Shown here: positions 57,747 to 64,000 of the stretch, in pieces
Layout of the letters: the number at the start of each line of letters is the position of its first letter
Position numbering within the stretch: position 1 is the first letter of the stretch
Notes under the pieces: generated by a model
Database searches by the model: none
Told to the model about the DNA's origin: nothing
What the model saw: only the letters and a program-made list of their open reading frames with translations
Translations under genes and position numbers: made by a program
From: Paramecium tetraurelia
Lineage: Eukaryota > Ciliophora > Oligohymenophorea > Peniculida > Parameciidae
Assembly (NCBI RefSeq): GCF_000165425.1
Contig: NW_001799632.1
Span: 202,897 to 266,896, forward strand
Length of the DNA stretch: 64,000 nt
Direction of reading: 5' to 3'

Positions 57747-58046
57747 TCATAATGTTTCTCTAACAAACTTCCTTTCCTGCTCTATCTTCTTTCGATAATC
57801 GCCATACATCTGAAATATCACATTCTCTTATTGCATAATTGCTAATTGCTTTATTGATATCAATAAAATAATACTGTGAGTAACACTGCGAATGTAGATA
57901 AGAAATAGAGTTTGAGGAGATTATTTGTTTATTTTTACTTGAGATATTAGAAATATTACTTTCTCATTTAGGAAGGTCTTTCTATTTCTAAATAAAGATG
58001 CTTGCTCGAAGATATTCTTTTATATTGTGACCACTGCACTTCCCAT
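57747..58046 (-). CDS. Small single-pass membrane protein, 83 residues
   Basis: ATG 58046 to TGA 57747 with introns of 22 and 26 nt; splicing removes an in-frame TGA and gives one hydrophobic helix (LLKLYFLSTFAVLLTQLAIM) followed by a charged tail (YGDYRKKIEQERKFVRE). The size and a helix followed by a basic amphipathic tail recall small mitochondrial inner-membrane assembly factors such as PET117, but the match is too weak to call. Convergent with the XPG gene, 35 bp between stops. Confidence 0.5.
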
Positions 58047-58088
58047 AATTAAATTTATACAATTTATTTAATAATTTGATGATAATGT

Positions 58089-59638
58089 TCAATCATCCAA
58101 ATCCACCTTTCCCAACATGAACATTTAATCAATATCTTTAGGATTCTTGCCCTTCGTCTCTTTTACCTAGAAATAGATATAGATAGTCCTTTTAATCATT
58201 CATTCATAAATTACCCCAACAAACAGAAAACAAAGAATAATCCAAAACTGGTTTGCATTCCTCCATGATTATTGATAAATCCAAAGAATTATGCAACTAT
58301 GGCACAGCCCAACCAATTGCACAGAACAGCAATCGACATTCCCTTCTCATCTAATACATCAGCATCGTAAATCTTAAATATTAGCCATTTCTATTACCCA
58401 CACGACTGGTCCTAAGGATAATTAAAATGCAGCCAAATATAAGAACATAAATATAATCACCATGATCGCTGATGTGGTGACTTCGTAATCGTCTTCACTC
58501 GGCAAAAAGAAAGAAAATAAACTGATAAATCCTAAAAACAATGTACAAGCAGAAGTTCCCAACAACAAAAGTGGTCTTCTTCCAAAGTTGTTTAAAAGCG
58601 GGATAGCAATCATACTAAATACCAAATTAACAAGACCAACTGCTATGTTGAGCCAATTTTTTAATTCATTGTTGCCTCCAGTTATCTAAAAACTTAGTGG
58701 ATTATTACATTAATGAATAAACCAGAAGAATAAATAAGCACTGCATTAATTCCACTAAATTATTGAATAATCTAAAGAGTGCAACCTACAATCAAGCGAC
58801 TTTTATATGAAGCTGAGTCTTGGGTTTTGCTATCCTATGCTTCAGATTGTTTTGCCTCAATTTATTATTTCAATTCATCGAAAATTTAGTCAGCGAATCT
58901 TCGTTTATAGTAATTTCTGATTACTGCTTTGGCCTATGATAATGCTTTCATTTACCGCTTTGTACTAGTTTCTATAAATATAATAGGATGGGGGATTGTC
59001 CTAAAAAGCAAATGCCAAAAAGAAAATCCTTAATGCACAAATGATCATTGGGAATACAACGACAAATCTGAAATAATCAAGACTCTCTCCATCTGCATTA
59101 AAGAACCTCTTTTCAAAATAATTTGTACATTCCCATTATTAAAGCAACCAAACAACCAATATTGATTGTCATCTGAAACATAGCTCCAAATGGTCCTGAC
59201 AAAGATTCAGGAGAAAATTCCTTTATGTATTGAGGCACCAAAGACGAATTCATACCAACTGCATATCCTATCACTAATCTTCCAATCAGTAAAGTTGCGA
59301 GATTCAGGGGCAATTAAAAAAGAAATCCAGCAACACCAATCAAATCAGCAAATAAAAACGATGTTCTCAAACCAAATTAATGTTATATTTTGCCAGATGT
59401 TATAGCTCCCGCTGCTGCTCCCAAAGCAGGAAATGCTAATTAATTATAAATTCACATCAATACCATTTATCAATCCATTTATGAGATCTTTATCATTTGT
59501 AATGCCAAATTGAGTATCTGCCGTCTTAATAGCTGGATTCATGTAGGACACAGAATATCCAAAGAAAAATGCCCCTAAAACTGCATTTGAAATGAGTAAC
59601 GCAAACTATGACGTTGATTTGTGTTATTATTCAGACAT
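58089..59638 (-). CDS. Sugar transporter (MFS, SLC2-like)
   Basis: 467 residues after six introns (28, 22, 22, 23, 25 and 26 nt; frame exactly restored), ATG 59638 to TGA 58089. Signature blocks of the sugar-porter family in order: FFFGYSVSYMNPAI, RLVIGYAVGMNSSLVPQYIKEFSPE (the G-R-x3-G-x3-G and P-x-Y-x2-E pattern), the loop before helix 7, QQFSGINAVLIYSSG, NNFGRRPLLLLG, LGPVVWIY and the C-terminal ETKGK motif. Twelve hydrophobic helices; the usual length is 450-500. It carries a hexose or polyol across the plasma membrane or a vacuole; the substrate cannot be inferred. Confidence 0.9.
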
Positions 59639-59720
59639 TAATATTATTGATTTTTATTTTCTATATATAATAAATAAATGATATATCATAAACATTATGG
59701 AAAAAATTTGATAATTATAA

Positions 59721-60152
59721 TCAAACCTGAGTCTAGTCTCCCTTTAAGATTTACTCATCGCAGATATTCTTTGTCGCTAAGTCTATTAACACTCTTTTGA
59801 GCATAATGTCTCCATTTATTAATTCCAAGAATATAATTATCCTCAAAGTTGTTATTTCATCACTTAAACTAAATTTCAAGTCATTCCCATAATCCAGGAG
59901 CAGATATCCTCAATACATATCGATTTAAAATAATGCGAATACTCTAATTTTGTGTTAAGATACAGAAAAATCTTCCTAATTATTTCATTCTATTTTTAGG
60001 TAATCAACAACCGGGTCGAATTATAAAAGGGTATTTTTGATATCTGGTTTCAATAATCCAATTAAAAAGTGATTTAAGTCAAAGAATTTTTAAGGTAAAT
60101 TCTTATAAATTATAATCAAAAAGTAAGGAGTAAAAAAACAGTATCAGGAATC
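59721..60152 (-). pseudogene. Reading frame broken by three in-frame TGA codons
   Basis: On the minus strand one frame of about 144 codons encodes protein-like sequence with no indels: FDLNHFLIGLLKPDIKNTLL, DPVVDYLKIE, SVSQHKIRVFALFQIDMY, GYLLLDYGNDLKFSLSDE, IIIFLELINGDIMLKRVLID, ending TGA 59721. It is interrupted by TGA at 60144-60146, 59985-59987 and 59910-59912, all in the same frame. No start ATG is available upstream in frame, and only non-canonical introns of 36 and 48 nt could bypass the last two stops. The most likely reading is a decayed gene. The family is not recognised. It occupies the space between the divergent sugar transporter and EF-hand genes. Confidence 0.4.
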
Positions 60153-60204
60153 ATAATATATATTTCTATCTAGTTTTTTATTTAAATTTATTAATCCACA
60201 AATC

Positions 60205-61665
60205 ATGGGAAACTATTTTAAAACTAAACCTAAAGATAAACTTGACAAAGAAATGATCGAATTTCTTAAATCTCGTAAACTTTAACACATTAACGAAGTA
60301 ATATAATACTAAACTAGGCAATCGATGTTGTAAATACTAAATTTCCATATTCAAAGTATTTAGAGTATAGTGATTATTGCGATGTGTTCAACCCAATATT
60401 AGAAATTTGGACGTAAAATGTATTCTAACTGTTGTCCTCTAACTCTTCTCTAGAAGGATCTAATGATATTTATGAATCATTAGCAGTCTTTGTAACTAAA
60501 TGAATTAACATATAGACTATATTTAGCGACGAAGAGTAAGAACTTAAATTACAGTTCATTTTCCAATTATTTGACACTGATAAGTCAGGTGAAATTGAAA
60601 AGCAAGAGCTAGTGGGTGCCTTAGAAAAATGCATCCGTGGTTTATGTAAATTAGTACATTTACCTGCTCCTTCAATAAAGGATATTGATTTTTATGCAGA
60701 ACGCTTATTTCTAGAATTAGACAGAGATTATAGCTATACAATCTCGTTTAATGAGTTTAAGCTATGGATTATAGGAAATTTTGAATTATAAGACTTTCTT
60801 TTAAAATACGCACTTATTTAAACATATGAAAATGCAACCAGAAGATATAAAGAAAAGAGGATTCTCTATGAAAACTTTTTTATCAATGCAGTTGGAAATG
60901 ACAAATGTGACGTATGCGAATTAGAATTAATTAAACAATTATTTTTGACTGAATTCAATAATTAATAAATAGAAATTCTTGAATTGCTTTTTAATACTTT
61001 ATAGGATTCTTCTAATGCTTACTTAGATAAAAAGAATGACGGATGGATATGCAAATAAGCATATTAAGATGTAATGAATGCTTGGGCTGCTTTTGATGCC
61101 TCTGATATAAACTAAGATAATGAGGTTTCCATGTCAGAGTTGAAATATTTAATATATGCATATGAAGGAGACAAACCAGATTATTATAGATTGCAAACAG
61201 AAATGGAGATTCTAGATATGGATCAATCTGGAAAAATTACAAGAGATGAATGGATTAAGTATCTTTGTGTAAATGAAAAAGGTAAATTTGTTTTTAGAGG
61301 AACACTGCAACATTAATTTAATGAGTATGATAAAGATCACAATGGCATGCTATCGATTAAAGATATCAAGGATTTATTGAAAAATTCAATGAAAGATCTA
61401 AGAACAAGTTTTAAGGTATATAACAATTACATATAATTCAGAAATTAAATTCAGCATTAAATTTTGATGATATGGTTGATGATTTGATAGCGGAAATAGC
61501 TAAATCACTACAAGAAGGAAATTAAGATTAACATTCTTATTAAAATTAACTTTTATTTGTACGTTTATTAAATTTAATTAGCTTTCTTGGAGTTAATTTA
61601 AGTCATTTATGGAAAAAGCAACCCTTAAACAGGATTAACTTCGCTAGTATTTAGCAAAACTTTGA
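60205..61665 (+). CDS. EF-hand calcium-binding protein
   Basis: 455 residues after introns of 20, 24, 26 and 23 nt (TGA 61663). Canonical calcium loops are DTDKSGEIEKQE (about residue 107), DMDQSGKITRDE (about 322) and DKDHNGMLSIKD (about 360); two further loops are degenerate (DRDYSYTISFNE, and the acidic ASDINQDNEVSMSE). The N-terminus MGNYFKTK has a glycine at position 2, so N-myristoylation is possible. Calcium-sensing proteins with scattered EF-hand pairs of this size are common in ciliates. The last intron gives a tidy amphipathic C-terminus (FLSWSQFKSFMEKATLKQ); ignoring it adds about 50 residues of unlikely sequence. Confidence 0.85.
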
Positions 61666-62899
61666 TTTATCATATATTAAAAAATAATGGTTATTCATTC
61701 AATTAATTTAACAGTATTATTAAAAGAAGGATTTTATAAAAGCTATCATTATAGGATTAATCCAAAAATATTAGAACTAGTAAAATCATTATTATAAGAT
61801 AGAAATTACATTCTAATGATCACTGCAAGTTCATTGATTGTGAAGAATTAATCAATATTCTGTTAATTTTTAGTCTATACTTATTGTTACACGTATCCCA
61901 AGAGAATGCCAAGATCTTCGGAAGTTTGCCATTAATCATAAGTTGAATGTTATGAGTAATAAAAATTACTGGTAATCATGATAAATCTGTTTTAAGAGGT
62001 GGTGATGAAATTAAAATTGAAAGATTATTCATATTTTAGAGGATATAAAACTTAAGATTATTAAATACAAGACTTTTTATAACAATATTTATATAGAATA
62101 ATTAAATAGTAATTTTGAAAAGTTCATCCAAATACAGTGGATACTCCACCTAGAAATCGATAAAAAATCAATTTTATGGAGCTAGGAATAAAAGTACCTT
62201 AAGTTATGAAAATTAAAGAATTACTTCAATTTTAGAGTGGACAATCTAATTTATAAAAACTTATATTTCTAATAAATATTAAATTCTAAATATAGTTCAT
62301 TCTGATAAATCAAAAATAAATTATTTGCCGTCGTATTTAATAGGTAATTCTGAGATTAATTTTCATTCAGATAATCATAATATCTATAATTTTGTGGTAC
62401 TAATTACCTCTTATTTGAAATAGGTTACTGTATAATATTTTATTCAACCAAATTTTGAAAAAAATCATAAATTAATAAATGTTGAGAACCTTAATTTATC
62501 TATTGCAAAAGGAAAGAATTCCAAAAGGAGAATGAATAGTATTTCTTCAGTTATTTGGCTTATATTAAAAAAAAATAATGTTGTTGTGTGCTTAAGATAA
62601 CTGAAAAAACAATCTTGGATTTATAATAAATCCTTTCTAAATATCATTTTTGTATTTTATGTATACTAATAATTCACGAAATAATTTAAAATAGCTAAAT
62701 TTAGCTTATATGTTAAAGAATTAGATATTCCTTTAAATTGATATTAGCTTTCTGAGAATTGATAAAGATATTAATTTTTTCATTATTTAATTTAAATATG
62801 CTATTATAAATCAAGTATGTTCTACAATTCAAAATTAGTTTGGCTATTGAATAAAGGATTTATTTCAAGAATTGAATAATTATTTTTTTAATAATAAAT
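61666..62899 (+). other. Ambiguous region, possible gene or degraded gene
   Basis: A long gap for this chromosome (1.2 kb). Two overlapping plus-strand frames are free of TGA: 61687-62120 (begins MVIHSINLTVLLKEGF, later a Cys/His-rich stretch CYTYPKRMPRSSEVCH) and about 61970-62741 (contains KITGNHDKSVLRGGDEIKIE, then KSSSKYSGYSTQKSIKNQFYG and INFHSDNHNIYNFVVLITSY). Each has some protein-like sequence but I could not connect them with plausible 20-30 nt introns into one model. It may be a gene I failed to splice, or a decayed one; chance open frames of 100 or more codons are common here because only TGA stops translation. Confidence 0.25.
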
Positions 62900-64000
62900 A
62901 TGTCAAATTTTGCTTAATTTCTTGAGGACATCAGCGATTTCAAGGAAAGGCCTGTTAAATTAAAATAGATCAAAAAAGTTCTGAAAATAAATGAAAAAAG
63001 TTTTCCGCCTTGCAAAAATATCCTTAACTATTATTTCTAAGAGTTTTCAAAGTAGATGTTTACAATAAAAGTAGACGAACTAACGAAGAACATCGTACTA
63101 AGTGGCATAGAAAAGATAAAATACTATTTGTTTGGACTGTATTGAAATATTTTGAATTAACGAATAAGACTGATCTCAATCCTGTATGTCTTATAAATAG
63201 CATAGTCTGATTAAGATTGGCAATATCTTTCTTCAGTGCTTGGAGTGACAGAATAATTGTTGAATTTAAAATGGATTAGTATGCTTAAAACTAATTTAAA
63301 AATGGCACCTTGGAATACAGAGGAGGACGAAGTTTTACAACAATTGATTACAGATCCAAGTGAAAATAAGAATTGGACTTAGATAACTATTGATTTTAAT
63401 CGAGCAAATCCAACAAAAATAGTTAGGCATGCCAAATAAATCCGAGAAAGATGGAATAATTATTTAAATCCAGACTTAAAAAAGTATTATAATAAAATTA
63501 TTTAGATCTGAATGGGGGTAACCAGAATAATTGTAATTATTATTGCTTGTGCAAGAAATAGGAAAGCGATGGTCTTTGATCTCAAAACGCATTTAGGGAA
63601 GGACTGAAAATTAAGTAAAAAATTAATACAATTCTATGATGAATAATTATAGGAGATAGAACGTATAAATTGAATATAGTATTAGTAATTGGATAATGAA
63701 GATATTGCAATTAATAAACTGTTGGCCAATTTATAAGGAAAAGATTATGAAGGACCAGTACCATTAACTAGTAAGAGAATACGAAAAACGATCAACAACA
63801 ATAATAACATTAACATCAATAATAATAACAATAATAAGGATACTATTTTATATAATAATGATCAGCCTTACATGTAGGTGGAGAATAACATAATACATGA
63901 GATTAAGGAGGAACATCAACAAGAATAATCATAATAGTAATTTTTATAACAATAATCGTAATCATAATTACAATTACAATAATAATAGTAATAATAACAA
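62900..64000 (+). CDS. Three-repeat Myb-like transcription factor, 3' truncated by window
   Basis: ATG 62900; introns of 30, 22 and 23 nt; the gene continues past 64000. Three Myb/SANT repeats in tandem: R1 DWQYLSSVLGVTEQLLNLKWISML (partial, about 95-130), R2 WNTEEDEVLQQLITD...NWTQITIDFNRANPTKIVRHAKQIRERWNNYLNP (about 135-190), R3 GQPEQLQLLLLVQEIGKRWSLISKRIQGRTENQVKNQYNSMM (about 190-240), with the regularly spaced Trp and basic third helices expected of DNA binding. In R3 the first Trp is replaced (EWGQPEQ). This is the 3R-Myb (c-Myb/CDC5-like) layout, usually a nuclear regulator of cell-cycle genes. The C-terminal part becomes an Asn- and then Gln-rich tract. Confidence 0.8.
63930..64000 (+). 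repeat. Glutamine-rich coding tract written with mixed Gln codons
   Basis: The last bases of the window, inside the Myb gene, encode almost only Gln with a few Ser/Leu, using CAA, TAA and TAG interchangeably (for example caa caa gaa taa tca taa tag taa). In the standard code this would be a run of stops. The tract continues past the window edge. Confidence 0.7.

Noticed and set aside
59721-60152. TGA read as tryptophan in this nuclear genome
   Set aside because: More than thirty genes end at TGA exactly where their families end, so a general TGA-to-Trp reassignment is excluded. The three TGAs here are better explained by decay.
1-64000. tRNA, rRNA and snRNA genes
   Set aside because: I looked for T-loop type motifs (GGTTCGA-like) with pairing arms and for conserved rRNA segments and found none that hold up by eye; a covariance-model search would be decisive.
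1-64000. CRISPR arrays, bacterial operons, ribosome binding sites, insertion sequences
   Set aside because: No regularly spaced direct repeats, no transposase motif, and the gene structure is clearly eukaryotic with ciliate introns.

Overview
The window looks like macronuclear DNA of a Paramecium-type oligohymenophorean ciliate. In every gene I could build, TAA and TAG lie inside conserved protein sequence and read as glutamine, and only TGA ends genes. The introns are tiny (mostly 20-30 nt, GT...AG, usually GTA...TAG). Coding DNA is A/T-rich, and genes are packed 7 to about 330 bp apart on both strands. Standard-code translations are therefore chopped into fragments. The gene models here were assembled by hand with TGA as the only stop and short introns removed. 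For most of them the total intron length restores a clean frame from ATG to TGA.

Layout. 1-3.4 kb: 3' end of an S9 oligopeptidase B and a CCDC177-like coiled-coil gene. 4.1-10.6 kb: a RAD5/HLTF-type SNF2-RING protein and a tubulin tyrosine ligase-like (TTLL) gene with a frameshift. 10.8-18.2 kb: six plus-strand genes for a secreted protein, coiled-coil proteins, a C-T-F-x-P repeat protein and a 69-residue membrane protein. 18.6-23.5 kb: three minus-strand genes (choline-transporter-like SLC44, TPR-like, drug/metabolite transporter). 23.5-25.0 kb: the largest gene-free stretch, with a 24-bp perfect palindrome. 25.0-29.3 kb: a MAP-kinase-like gene divergent from a TPR gene with only 13 bp between start codons. 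29.3-29.9 kb: a frameshifted coiled-coil remnant. 30-37.8 kb: a second SLC44 gene, a cyclic-nucleotide-binding membrane protein, a coiled-coil protein, a p24 cargo receptor and a multipass protein. 38-44.7 kb: a MORN-Ulp1 fusion, a long coiled-coil protein, a PPPDE-thioredoxin fusion and a poly(A) polymerase. 44.9-50.8 kb: MYCBP, APC4, a B-box/MORN protein, a membrane protein and LST8. 50.9-57.7 kb: two uncharacterised genes, two membrane proteins and an XPG/RAD2 nuclease with a PIP box. 57.7-64 kb: a tiny membrane protein, a sugar transporter, a reading frame broken by three TGAs, an EF-hand protein, an ambiguous kilobase and a three-repeat Myb protein that runs off the window.

There is no operon logic; neighbours are functionally mixed, as expected for a ciliate chromosome. 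Recurrent themes are cilia/cytoskeleton (TTLL, coiled-coil, MORN, CCDC177-like, C-T-F-x-P repeat), ubiquitin/SUMO-type regulation (APC4, PPPDE, Ulp1, RING) and DNA repair (SNF2-RING, XPG).

The points most worth checking are: a B-box/MORN gene in which each MORN repeat is its own exon bounded by phase-2 introns; a membrane-anchored MORN-Ulp1 fusion; a MAPK-like gene with TDY and DLN motifs whose only clean splice removes the alphaC helix; and several genes or remnants carrying frameshifts or in-frame TGAs.
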